From Reticulitermes lucifugus (lineage: Eukaryota; Arthropoda; Insecta; Blattodea; Rhinotermitidae): a DNA stretch of 26,701 nt. The stretch lies in the NCBI GenBank assembly GCA_026260175.1, contig JAKCWW010008253.1, positions 1 to 26,701 on the forward strand, in the 5' to 3' direction. Below are positions 9,655-19,854 of the stretch, piece by piece; position 1 is the first letter of the stretch, and every line of letters starts with the position of its first letter. Both the position numbers and the translations under genes were made by a program. The notes beneath the pieces were generated by a model that had not been told where the DNA came from, did no database searches, and was given only the letters and a program-made list of their open reading frames with translations.

Positions 9655-10175
9655 GTCTTACAGGAACGGAGTCCTCATTGAGAAGCTAATAGTTCCTAAA
9701 CTAGTCCAGAAATTCCCTGCATTTTATGGAACCCGAATGTTCATTACCGTCTTCACAACCGCCCACGGCCTGTCCCTATCCTGAGCCAGTCAACCCAGTC
9801 CACGCCCTCCCATCCCATTTGCTTTACAATCCATTCTAATATTATCCTCCCATCTACGCCTAGGTTTTCCGAGTGGCTCTTTCCTTCAGGATTCCCCCAC
9901 CAAAACCCTGTATGCGTTACTGTTCTCCCTCATACGTGCCACATGCACCGCCCATCTCGTCCTTCTTGATGCTTAACAGTTCCACAGAATACATCCAAGT
10001 TTGGGGTCCTTTGTCACATTTCGTAAATGATTTTTATGGTGAGTTGTTAGCCCCTCGCCCAATTCCCAAACTGGAGGACCACCCCTTGTCGACTGTCCGT
10101 GACTGCCTATTCAGTATATTGGCAGCTACCCTTCATATACGTAGCACACATTCCTCACAGAAAACGCTCGTTCAG
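9655..10175 (-). mobile_element. LINE family 2, internally deleted element (5' end joined to 3' end)
   Basis: The left part (9655-9985) is the LINE 3' end on the minus strand, with residues resembling RRWEDNIRMD and MGWEGVDWVD before the terminal segment. The right part (about 9990-10175) is a separate conserved block that reads in the minus frame as DKGWSSSLGIGRGANN, a 5' region I associate with the same insect LINE family. The central endonuclease and reverse transcriptase are absent. The same two-block arrangement recurs at 14455-14800, suggesting a non-autonomous derivative rather than a chance deletion. The clade (RTE-like?) is uncertain. Confidence 0.6.
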
Positions 10176-10854
10176 TAACAACTTCAGCTGAATGAGATGC
10201 GGTACGATCAATACACGTTCCCTGTAATACGAGGGAAGAACACTCCCAACAGCTGACTGAGGCGTCCCTGCCACACGGCACATTACATTCTGCTAGGTAC
10301 GGACCGCGCAGCTGTCCTGTCCTGAAAATCACACACACACACGAAATCATTACGAACTTGCGAAACGTTGAGCTGTACAAAAGGAACAATCAGCTGGACA
10401 AGCCATGATTAATGCAGGCAGTCCTCACTTAACCTTGCCCCGAACAATTCGATCTAACGCTGATAAATTCCGGCGATCAAAGTTTCGATTAACGTTGCCC
10501 GGGCTCGGATTAGCACTATTTTCGCTGGCGGCTGGCAAGATATTCAACGACCAGATTGTCAGGTATTGTAATTATTATAGGGAAACACGCTCCATTCTAC
10601 GCTGCTCATTTTGGGAACGTAACCCCAGCGTTACACGAGCACTGAGAGTAGATAAAGTACCTCCAATGAGCAGTCTTACTACAGCGGCTGGTAAATAAAT
10701 CTCGTTGTATAACGGTAATAATCTCAATATCACTCCCCCTCCCCCCGCAGGGGTCACTATCACTGATTCAATGGCTTCAGTTCTCCGTAACAGTTCTCTT
10801 GATCTGGTCTGCACCTTTGTGGCTGGTGGTCAGTTGCGGTAAAGGATAACGGTT
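10176..10854. other. Non-coding, nothing firmly assigned
   Basis: Contains a (CA)n tract at 10329-10340 and, from 10418, a GCAGTCCTCACTTAACC segment that looks like the end of a MITE, but no matching inverted end was found before 10855. The open frames on both strands show no recognisable domain. Confidence 0.4.
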
Positions 10855-11135
10855 TGTTAAGCTTTCCCTGTCCACGTCACGAAGGCATACAGGGGAAGAA
10901 GAGGTACAGCCCCACTCATCCTTCACCTCAGCACCAGAGGGAAGTGAGTGGTTAACTTCACGCCCCGACCGCTTCACCCCGGGACAGAACCCCCGTACCC
11001 ACTGAATAAGGAGGCTGGGTGGGCCCGAGTCAGTCTGAACGTTTTGAAGAGAAAAGTCTCTTGACCCTGCCCTGATTTGAACCCCGGATCGTCAAGCTCG
11101 TAGCCTAATCGCTATACCGACTATGCTACACTAGT
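10855..11135 (-). mobile_element. tRNA-derived SINE, family 1, near-complete copy
   Basis: On the minus strand it starts with a tRNA-like head (about 11135-11070). The A box is in TAGCATAGTCGGTATAGCG and the B box in CCGGGGTTCAAATCAGGG. The body follows: CCCACCCAGCCTCC, GTGGGTACGGGGGTTCTGTC, GGGGCGTGAAGTTAACCACT, and a 3' part with CCCCTGTATGCCTTCGTGAC. The layout matches the copies at 16500 and 25832. Transcription would be by RNA polymerase III from the internal A and B boxes. Confidence 0.8.
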
Positions 11136-11374
11136 TTCCTCGGGTAGTTTCCATATGCACTCTAGCCGTCGTCATCCATGTATCTCGTTCTCAAGTGTCT
11201 GTCCATTCAGCACGTTTTTCGCACTTCTGACGGAATTCCGCATACATGCAGGTATAAGAATCCAGAAGCACAAGGCAGCAAGCGGTGTACTACCGTCACA
11301 TAGTACACAGCCTCTACCACGACTCTTTACTTTCAAAATGTCATACTGTTTCACGGTACACGCGTAAACGTGAT
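11136..11374. other. Non-coding spacer
   Basis: No feature is recognised. Overlapping open frames on both strands are short and lack domains. Confidence 0.4.
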
Positions 11375-12025
11375 TTCATTTACGCCTATATGGAAGTACG
11401 GCCTTAACTGAGCCGATTTTCACGGGACTCGCAAACGCTCGACAGCATTATATACAGAGCTCTTATACCGAATTTTAATATCGGACTACAAATGTGGAAA
11501 GTGCGGTGAGAAATTTATTTACGCCGGTAAGTATGGCTTTCGCTTCGCCGATTTCCACAAAATTCACAATTACTCAATACATTTACTCGGACGAAAAATA
11601 CAGATATATGGGAAAATTTAATTTACACCCATAACGTGAAGTACGTCTTTCAATGCAACTCCTTTCACAAAGTTACAAATGCCAACGGCATTACGTGTTA
11701 CATCTTCTGTGCCGATGTTTATCAAAATCTGACGAAAACCGTACGAAATAGCAGCAAGGTTTCAATTACGTTACTTGGCAAACTACGCCTTTCACTGCAC
11801 CGATTTTCACGGAAGTCAGAAATGTTCAACAGCATTACATGAAGACTGTATTGAACTTCACCCAAAACGGCCAAGAAATATGATAAGCACGGGCAGAAAT
11901 TCATTTAGGCCCTTACGTAAAGTAGGAATGTCACTGAGCCGATTTTCACGAAACTCACGCTTCCTCTACAACTCATTTAAACAACTTCTACGCCGAATTT
12001 CATGAAAATCCTACAAACGGTTCCC
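11375..12025. repeat. Degenerate tandem array, about five units of 100-150 bases
   Basis: Units start near 11377, 11511, 11612, 11760 and 11896 with AATT(T/C)A(T/A)TTA(C/G)GCC-like words. They share, in order, a GAAGTACG-like word, TCACTGAGCCGATTTTCACG, an ACTCACAAAxxCTCAACAGCATT-like segment, a GCCGAATTT word and an AAATGTG...GCGGxxAG end. TCACTGAGCCGATTTTCACG is nearly intact in units 1, 4 and 5. The spacing shows several small and larger deletions. No coding function is seen. Confidence 0.75.
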
Positions 12026-12689
12026 TCGGCGGACAGACGTCGTCTCCAAATAAGGCGTTCTGTTTTAACTTCGCAAATAACGCTTATACCTCGCTGCAAC
12101 CCACAGAAAGAACGCGGGCAAACTACAAATCAATTTTACGAAGATGCCCTAGCCGTCGATGGAGACCAACGACAGCTATAGAGTCGAGGAGCAGATCCCG
12201 CACAATTCATGACGAACAACACACAACTTGACGATTTAAAGAAAGAGCCCAGTCTAATCGACAAGGATTACTGCCACTTCTTCAACTAACATTCCCGTAC
12301 GTCCATATTCTGCAATAACTGTATCTACGTTTCATAGGGAATGATCTCCTTTAAAACACATATTGATTTCTACGTGTGAAAGGAAGCGTGAAGCCAGTGC
12401 TAGAAATAAACCTAGCCTTAGTTCGTAGGGAGAAGCACGCTCAAACCTTGGGAACAGTCAAGCACTAAGACAACACCAATATCACACGTTCAGTTGCACG
12501 TACTGTAACGCAATCATCGTACTGCGTTGTGCTGGCCACCAGCTCCAACTGGAAAGTGATAAATTCAGAATTTGTTGTTAATTTAAAATTACATTTTATG
12601 CGTGTGCCCGTATTCTGCTTGTTGCCACAGTATTCTCAAACCTTTCAGGAAAGACCATAATGTGGAAATACTTTTCTCCCAATACGTTG
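12026..12689. other. Non-coding, nothing recognised
   Basis: No exon, RNA gene or identified repeat. Composition is balanced and CpG is present. Confidence 0.4.
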
Positions 12690-12915
12690 TTCTAAGGTTC
12701 CCAGGTCTTACCCGCTTGGACCTACTGATAGCAGTAGTATTAAGATTAGTAGCATTGGTGGAATGATACTGATACGGTAAAACCAAAGTACTTGGAGAAA
12801 ACCTTGTCCCATTTCCATTTATTCACAACAAACCTCACATGGACTGACATGGGATTGAACCCGGGCCTCCGCGGTGACAGACCGGCGACTAACTGCCAGA
12901 GACATGGCACGGCCC
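12690..12915 (-). mobile_element. tRNA-derived SINE, family 2
   Basis: The head lies at 12915-12840 on the minus strand, with a B box in CCCGGGTTCAATCCCATGTC and an A-box-like CTCTGGCAGTTAGTCGCC. The body contains TGGGACAAGGTTTTCTCCAA and an ATCATTCCACCAATGCTACT segment. The body shares nothing obvious with family 1, so it is listed separately. The left boundary is approximate. Confidence 0.55.
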
Positions 12916-13615
12916 TGAAAGATGGGATTTAACCTGCACTGTATTTAAAGATTCGGTCCGTAAAGCGCAGTGAACACACTCCCGTCTTCCTTACTCCGCG
13001 CCATATTGAACACATACGTAATGTAGTCAGAATGCAGCGTTTCTTCATGCGGAACCTGCTTATACATCCAGCACCCACTGGCTTTAGGGGGTTAAACCCA
13101 GTCTGCAAACATTACAACGTAATTAACATTGTATTTTTTTTTTAATCTGTAAGATTCGTTCTCTTCTACGGAACTTTCACAAATCCTGTGCCCTTGAATT
13201 AGCCTCTAAATTCCCGGGAAGGTTAATATGATCCTGTATCTAGGCACCACGTCACGCTGCTACAAGAGCTGTGGTAGCAGAGCTCAAAACACGTTCAGCA
13301 CGACGCCGTCGTCGGCTTGACGCTCCGGCACCACGGGACATTATCCAGTATTTCAGTTCCAACGTCAGCACAGTTTTAACATTTACTGGTAGCACAGGCT
13401 GCACAAGATCAATAAGTAGAACTCGTGACTACCACTTCCCGCCTGGTACACAAAGGACACTACTTGCGATGACGATACGACAGACACGGCACGATATGAG
13501 CCTCGCACACCGCAAGCGATTCACTCGGGTAATGTGCATTGCTGCAGTATGAACCGGTCATGAGACGAAGAGGACATACTTGTTATTTTGTGGATGAAGA
13601 GAGAGAGAGAGAACG
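12916..13615. other. Non-coding, nothing recognised
   Basis: Contains a T-run at 13135-13142 and a (GA)n tract at 13600-13611. The open frame at 13271-13552 is arginine-rich, without a known domain, and is probably fortuitous. Confidence 0.4.
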
Positions 13616-13939
13616 ATGAAGACGGCAACAAGAAGGAGGTACTGGGTTTTCATTTATTGCAACAAAACTGGTGCATTCGGCAGTTTTGTTGTCGTCAGGG
13701 AACTAGACTGGGAGAGCGAACGACTTAGTTCATTCTATACAGAAAGACGGAACAAAGTTTTCAAATTTTGCCCTTTCTTGAATAACCAGGATCCGTCCGA
13801 GCATACAAATGAAGTGTTCCCCAACAAGCTCAAGTTTAATATCTGCTTCTTCAATCGTGCTTGCATAAATCAGTACAGCATTTTAAATGCCCAAGAGATT
13901 TCCGCCTTCTGTGGCGATATGTTTACGACTGAGCGATGA
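13616..13939 (+). pseudogene. Possible PIF/Harbinger transposase N-terminal fragment
   Basis: A 107-residue frame starting MKTATRRRYWVFIYCNKTGA and continuing FGSFVVVRELDWESERLSSFY. The order basic-R-Y-W-V, then about 10 residues, then a G-x-F-x-x-L/V-x-E-L word and a phenylalanine-rich helix resembles the region just upstream of the DDE core in PIF/Harbinger nucleases. The DDE catalytic core is absent. After about residue 50 the sequence shows no similarity I can name. A word GTCGTATCGT near 14032 has its reverse complement at about 13471, which could be remnants of element ends but shows no clean 3-bp target duplication. It may instead be a chance ORF. Confidence 0.3.
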
Positions 13940-14454
13940 TACAACATGCTCAGCCGTCATCGTATCGTATCGAGCATATCGTTATCGCGTCATCTTCGGG
14001 TTGCGAGGTCTCATTTGAAACAAAGGGTAGAGTCGTATCGTAAGCTAATCGTATCCACATTGTATCTTAAGTATCATGCAGTGTGACAGCTCCCTTACAC
14101 TGTGACATTTGCACATACCGCCTCAGTCTGTCAGTACTGTTCGCAGTGTACGTCTAATGCAAAGTACGACACCCCACCCCACTTTACATTCACTAAGTAG
14201 GCTAGCGTGTTTTAGTTATTAAAACGTACCACATTCTACGTCCAATTTAATTATACATACATCGCAGCCCCCCCCTCCCGAAGGAGCATCGCTCTGTTGA
14301 AAGGTTCCCAGGCTTAGCCCTATTGTCCTTATAATAAGAGTGACATGATGAAGATGAGTATGGAGCACTGGTTGAAGACAAACGAACCTACATTATAAGA
14401 GTACACAACGTGCCTGGCTCTTTACTGCGACAATCATACGAAGCATATAAATAC
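13940..14454. other. Non-coding, with clustered TCGTATC words
   Basis: TCGTATC-like words recur at about 13963-13995 and 14032-14052. Otherwise nothing is recognised. Confidence 0.4.
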
Positions 14455-14800
14455 ACTAACTCCATAGAGCAGAGTCCTTCCTGAGAAGCTAACAGGTCCT
14501 CAGCTACTCAAGAAATTCCCTGCACTTTACAGAACCCGACGGTTCATTACCACATTCACAACAGCCCGCCACCTGTCCCTATCCTGAGCCAGATCAATCC
14601 CAGGCCTCGCGAAATGTTTCGTAACACGGTACGTTTTCACGGTGAGGAGTTGTTAGCACCTCGCCCAACCCACAAGCCGGAGGACCACCCCTTGTCGGCT
14701 GTTCGCGAGTGCTTATTCCATATATTCGCAGCTACCCTCCACATCTAGAGGCCGATCCTCCACCCGCAACCTGAGTATGTGCCATGCCGTGGTGAGAAGG
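14455..14800 (-). mobile_element. LINE family 2, internally deleted element
   Basis: The left block (14455-14608) is the LINE 3' end, beginning ACTAACTCCATAGAGCAGAG and including AAATTCCCTGCACTTTACAG. The right block (about 14611-14800) is the conserved 5' block, reading on the minus strand DKGWSSGLWVGRGANNSSP. The junction is within a few bases of 14609. It has the same architecture as 9655-10175 but is deleted further into the 3' part. It codes for no enzyme. Confidence 0.65.
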
Positions 14801-15002
14801 ACCCACTTATCACGGAATAAATACACTATGCAGACAAAATGCAGAGTTTTAGTGTTAAACCTGACGGTAAATATACTAACCAAACACTGAATATTTAATA
14901 GTTTAGGTGTCAAATAGACACAAAAACTCACAGACACCGTCGTGCCTTTGAACATACTCAACTGAAATAAAAATTCACGTTCCGGCCGTCTTCCCCCCAG
15001 AA
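14801..15002. other. Non-coding spacer
   Basis: Nothing recognised. Confidence 0.4.
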
Positions 15003-15078
15003 ATGCCAACCAACCAGCCAGCTAACCAAACGAAACCAGCCAGCCAGCCAGCCAACCAACCAACCAACCAACCAACCA
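15003..15078. repeat. (CCAA/CCAG)n microsatellite
   Basis: About 18 tetranucleotide units, mainly CCAA with a central block of CCAG, interrupted by an ACGAAA segment. On the minus strand it reads as a Trp-Leu-Val/Ala-Gly run, which explains the odd open frame over it. Confidence 0.9.
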
Positions 15079-16499
15079 CGCTAAGGGCAGTGACTTGCGC
15101 CCTCGCAAGGTTACACCAATCCTGTGTACGAAACGCAGACTGAATCTGAAAACGGAGCCTTATAAATTTTAACATGGAGTGAGATTATGCCAACGGGTTC
15201 AGGCATCTTGGCTAAAGGTGCTTGCGTGTGCACAGTACGAACTGCTGCTGCTGGTGGTGGAAGAACGCTCCCATCTGGCAATTAGTTCTTCTGGACGAAA
15301 AACATTTGTTGAGACGGATGTCTGGGGGGCTAAACTCAGAAATGCTGTGATCGCATTGGCTGAAGGCCTCTGTGAATGGAGGACGCGAGTCGTGTAACCC
15401 TTGATATTTGTCTTACAGCTGAGAAAATCACGTCAGTCAGGGTAGCCGAATAGTGTAACAATCGCACTGTCAACTCGGCTGCCCTGTTACTGACAGCCAC
15501 AACTCCTAGTTTTTACACAGTTGCTCATTCTTGTTTAGGTAGTTGACCTCCTACAAAGAACACAACAAGGCGAAGGAAAGACGAAGAGATTATATAATGG
15601 CATGTGGCCGGAACACATTCAAACCCTTCTAAGACGGGCCGTTACATTTCACGTCAGATACCTCAAACACTTGTCATAAAGCATGTTACTCAACACACCC
15701 CTACTCATTTATTCACGCCAATGAATCCGCAAATTCAAAAGGTAAGCACTGAGTCATCCCAGTCGTAACCGTAACGCCATAAACACAAATAGCATAAGCG
15801 GGAATTATGCTGCACGCCTATGCTTAACCTCGCCACACAAGACATATCTATTCACAGCGTTTTTTTAAACGCCTTTAACCACCGGGGAAGCTTTTTCTGT
15901 CGTAGCGGTAAAAAGCCTCCACCGACAATCAACCAACTATCCCATCACGTTACTGAACTCCTACACCTCGCTACATAAGATTCTGTTTACACATAATACT
16001 AGTGAGAGAAAATGGCGACCATGTTTCCACGCAGAATCTTACACGTCTTATATGGAATGTTATGGCTCCGGGTACCGGAAAGGCCTCAGCATTACAGAGA
16101 ATGCAAGGGTTCCTGTACTCCTTGTTCAGCCACCCAGTGGCCACAGAACTGTCTGTAACTTCCTGGGCTGGATTCCTGGTGCAGTTTCTACGGTATCACC
16201 TCGAGAGACTGGTGTTACAATACCCTGAAACTGATGTTTTGGATTACTTGAACTGTCTGTTAAATTACTTTCCGCACGTGCCATAAATACTACGCCACAT
16301 ATATCGCATATCCTTTACATTCTAAGCTTCGTTAGCGTCCTTCCGCCTGGTAACTCCATTTTAGATTATTACACAGACCTCCATTCCAATTAGTGGGATT
16401 TACGCATGGAAAAATTTTCACGGAAGATGAGAATGTCAGATGTGATTTTATATTCGATTTCAAACACACAAGTGCCGTCCTACGGTCTGCGTCAGTGCG
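15079..16499. other. Non-coding, no recognised gene or repeat
   Basis: Two open frames (15179-15397 and 16002-16286, plus strand) are the longest here. The second, 94 residues and rich in Leu and aromatic residues, has no motif I can name and no convincing splice context. A tRNA, conserved RNA or repeat was not seen. Confidence 0.4.
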
Positions 16500-16762
16500 T
16501 TAAGTAAAGTAACGTTGTCCATATGCATGCCATGAAGGCATACAGGGGGAGGAGAGGTACAACTCCACTCATTCTTAACCTCTACACTAGATGAAGGTGG
16601 TCAACTTCATGCTCCTGCCGCTATACCCCCGGTACCCACTGGTTTGGGGGTGGATAGGCCCCAGAGCCGGTATGGACGTTCCGAAGAGAAAAATCTCTTG
16701 ACCCTGTCAGGATGCGAACCCTGGATTGTCCAGCCTGTAGTCTAGTCGGTATACGGACTCCA
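16500..16762 (-). mobile_element. tRNA-derived SINE, family 1
   Basis: On the minus strand the head (16762-16690) has a CTAGACTACAGGCTGGACAA segment and a B box worn to CAGGGTTCGCATCC. The body has the family words ACCAGTGGGTACCGGGGG and CGGCAGGAGCATGAAGTTGA, and the 3' part CCCCCTGTATGCCTTCATGG. It is close to full length by comparison with the copies at 10855 and 25832. Confidence 0.8.
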
Positions 16763-17330
16763 ATTTAGTGACTTATTAAGGGAAAACTACCAGTTAATCT
16801 TAAAGAACTCCCAGTTACAATTAATAAGTTAAAACAGTTTAAATATTTCAGACGCAGTCTTGACGCTTTCGTCAAGGTGACACTAATTAAGTGTGAAAAA
16901 ACCGCACTTGAGATCTGCGCTCTTCTGGGATATTACACGGCGGAAGCCTCAAATAAAAAACCACGTTTCACTTGCGCTCCAGTCTCTTGATATGGGAAGT
17001 CTAAACTCCAAAAGAATTTAAACTGGAAGAATCAAAATTCCACGACGATAATAAGAATAATAAATCAAACGAACGTGAAACATATCACACGTTATATTCG
17101 TACTCTCGGCCGATTTCAAACAATTTAGACCGCTGACACAAGACCACATCGAGAAATCTTCTAAATGGTGGCCAGACACCCGATTGGTGAAAGTTTATGC
17201 CTACTGCCACACCTCCGTACTTATCACTACAGGAAACAATGTGTAACGTTAGAACACACGTAACCAGTCTTTCCTGCTTGTTCAACCCGTTTTCTTACCA
17301 ACGGGAAGTCCACTGAAAAGAATGGGTGTC
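16763..17330. other. Non-coding
   Basis: Contains at 16911-16942 a segment of about 32 bases (AGATCTGCGCTCTTCTGGGA core) also found in the LINE at 2705-2736. Nothing else is recognised. Confidence 0.4.
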
Positions 17331-17625
17331 GTGCATTAGGTCCCGATACCTAAGCCGAAACTGCATACCTAGTCCCACGTGGTGCATTAGGTCCCGATAC
17401 CTAAGCCTAAACTGCATATCTAGTCCCACGTGGTGCATTAGGTCCCGATACCTAAGCCGAAACTGTATACCTAGTCCCACGTGGTGCATTAGGTCCCGAT
17501 ACCTAAGCCTAAACTGCATACCTAGTCCCACGTGGTGCATTAGGTCCCGATACCTAAGTCGAAACTGCATACCTAGTCCCATGTGGTGCATTAGGTCCTG
17601 ATACCTATGCTTGAACAGCATATTC
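17331..17625. repeat. 51-bp minisatellite, five full units and a partial sixth
   Basis: Units begin GTGCATTAGGTCCCGATACC at 17331, 17382, 17433, 17484, 17535 and 17586, an exact 51-base period. Units 1-5 differ at only a few positions. Unit 6 decays after about 25 bases. Within each unit TTAGGT and ACCTAA form a 6-bp hairpin stem with a six-base loop, and CACGTG spans most unit borders. Because 51 is a multiple of three, both strands stay open (17-residue repeats). No protein similarity supports coding. Confidence 0.95.
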
Positions 17626-17880
17626 ACTTTCATGTCTGCATCGTCTACACATTCGAGTCCAATACAATGACACGCCTCTTCTGAAAAGGGAGATCTGTCA
17701 ACAGAGGCATCGGAAGCCTCTCTGGAAGAGGTATAAGATAATTCATGAATTTACCAAACCCAAGTATTGGGGTTTAGTATGCTTATTTTACGCAATATAT
17801 CAACAACTATCTGCAACGTATCACTATAATACAGAACACAGTTCAAACAGACCTAGTTTATTATAAACAATGAATCTTCT
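17626..17880. other. Non-coding, two short hairpins
   Basis: AGAGGC/GCCTCT (17703-17721) and a 10-bp, one-mismatch stem around AAACCC/GGGTTT (17753-17779). No gene is recognised. Confidence 0.4.
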
Positions 17881-18029
17881 TTTTATAAAAGTGCTGCATG
17901 TTTCGACGTGATCAGGTCATCGTCAGGCGTATAAATATATAACAGGTCAGTTGTGCATCATAATTATCGATAATTATGACGACGTGAAACTGGCCCGATC
18001 AGGTCGAAACATGCAGCACTTTTATAAAA
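17881..18029. repeat. Foldback element with 27-bp perfect arms and a central palindrome
   Basis: Arms 17881-17907 and 18003-18029 are perfect reverse complements (TTTTATAAAAGTGCTGCATG plus TTTCGAC). The 95-base centre contains a 22-base perfect palindrome, TCATAATTATCGATAATTATGA with centre at 17968/17969. Both arms carry GAAAC preceded by a GACC-TGATCA-GGTC-like stem, and the minus strand has CTGACGA in front of it. These words resemble the hammerhead core found in Penelope-like element terminal repeats. That link is a guess. Confidence 0.8.
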
Positions 18030-18134
18030 CAACTGTTTGTTGTTTTCACAATAAAATAGTTGTGTTGGACTTAATGTATGTTATACCGAAATGTATTAAA
18101 GACAACGGCATGTCCTCCGTTAAGATTGTAGTAA
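18030..18134. other. Non-coding spacer
   Basis: Nothing recognised beyond the end of the foldback. Confidence 0.3.
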
Positions 18135-18240
18135 CGAGTAATAACAGCTCAGTGAAGTAACTGGCTACGGAAGAACGAGTTCGATTCTAGGCGCAGCAGA
18201 TGTAAGAACTCGACGTGGCAGACATCAATCGTTCAGAAAT
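18135..18240 (+). repeat. tRNA-like SINE head remnant
   Basis: The plus strand has an A-box-like AACAGCTCAGTGAAGTAACT and, about 35 bases on, a B box in ACGAGTTCGATTCTAGGC. The stems are incomplete, so this is a retroposon head rather than a tRNA gene. The body to the right is unassigned. Confidence 0.4.
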
Positions 18241-19854
18241 AAAACGCAGTATTAAAAAGTTAACGACCTCCCAAACCTCTCAAGTAACCGAAGTTCCTGG
18301 AACAGATCCGAACTTACATGGGTGGGTGGGTATATCACGTTCTTTAGTACACAATGACCGTGGCGAAACTTGAAGGGCGACCTGTTTTGCCTTTTGCATT
18401 TCTTAATAAGACCTTCCTATCTAGCCTTCCGCGGCGTGACCTTCTTTATATGCATTGTTGCTCCTGTAGCTGAACAGGAAATACAAACGTTTGACCCTCT
18501 GAAGACCGGCGTTCATCTAAATTACACACAAAACAACTTCGTACCTCACATTTGACGGACAAACCAGTTAATGATACATAGGGAAATAATTGCAATTTAT
18601 TGTGAGAATCATGCAAAACACATCAATAAATAAAAACTCAATGAGGATTATTTTCATTTACAGAAAGTGGCACATAGTTACCACCGGGATGAAAAACCTG
18701 CTCAGCAAAACCTCTCTCCTCGTCAACCTTAAAACATTACAGACAGGCATACTCATTCAATAGCAGAAAGCTGTAATATGTGCATATTATTTCTGAATTA
18801 GAAATCGTTAAAACAATAACAAGGCGTTGAAACAGAAATGACACGTAGAAAACTTTCACCTCTATATTCCAAACGATAAAAAAGATATTTAATCAAGATA
18901 TGATCAACACATTGTCAATACAAGTCCCTGAAGTATCGAACAGCCGATAACAGACCCATGTTTGTCAAACAACAGCTACAACTTCGTAATCAAAACACAA
19001 CTCTCATGGAACGGTAAGAAGAAGGTGATTGCCCTGATGTAAAAAGAAGTCCCACGGATCACGGGGATGACAGAACTCGCGGTTTCCCACTGTCTGCCTA
19101 TTCATTCCGCCCCTCTGGCCTGTGTCAACCAGGCTAAACGCTCGTCACTTACAAAGGTTATCACAACCAGCATTCGTGGAAACAGAATGGTGTCCACTGG
19201 ACAGGAGGTTCGATTCCACCGTGGTAGCAACAAACATATCCAATGGGTGCAGGTGAATCTCTCGCCATGTGTAATGCGACAAGAACGTGAAGCAGACCAC
19301 CGACAGTCACACACGAACTAGGTTTAGAATCAGTGGAATTCTGCCCCCATGCCCCCTATAGTATGCGAATGTAGTTGTGCTTAAGCACAGAGATTAACCT
19401 TACTGCAAGAAAGAATACATCATAAATTCACTGTAGACGAGCAGGAGAAATAAGCATGGTGGATAGCGTGGCGACCCACTTACGTCATACATTTGAAACC
19501 ACCCTCCTACTTCACGGGCAATAACCTGTGCTTGCTGCCGTTGCTACGTGGGTCGGTGTGAACTGCAGGATCCCTGCACACATGTAATGAGCAGCGGGCG
19601 TGGCACGGGATATTTGTTCACGTTGCTTAGATACCGTGCAGGCAGCACGGACCATCTGTTTACAGTGCCTCGTATGTGAAGGCTGCATGAGAATATGCGG
19701 CAGGCAACTTCCTACCTAAAAAGCATTTAAATAATGCCACAACTGTGTACGTCTACTTATCCGTTCCGCGTTGGTCACAAAATTACTACATTTTGGTTTC
19801 TAAACAACTTTCTTTAAACACAGAACATCACAAATTATTATGAATACAAATAAC
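18241..19854. other. Non-coding, nothing firmly assigned
   Basis: A B-box-like word (GGAGGTTCGATTCCACC, about 19204-19220) suggests another worn tRNA-derived piece, but no A box could be placed confidently. No exon is recognised. Confidence 0.35.

Noticed and set aside
10418..10700. MITE suggested by GCAGTCCTCACTTAACC
   Set aside because: No matching inverted end was found nearby, so the boundaries cannot be supported.
16002..16286. 94-codon plus-strand frame
   Set aside because: No recognised motif, no splice context, and codon use is not clearly biased. Kept only as an unassigned open frame.
17382..17540. TTAGG words as insect telomeric repeats
   Set aside because: They occur once per 51-bp unit, not as a TTAGG tandem array.
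17295..17633. 112-codon and 91-codon open frames with 17-residue repeats
   Set aside because: Both strands are open only because the 51-bp repeat length is a multiple of three. There is no domain similarity.
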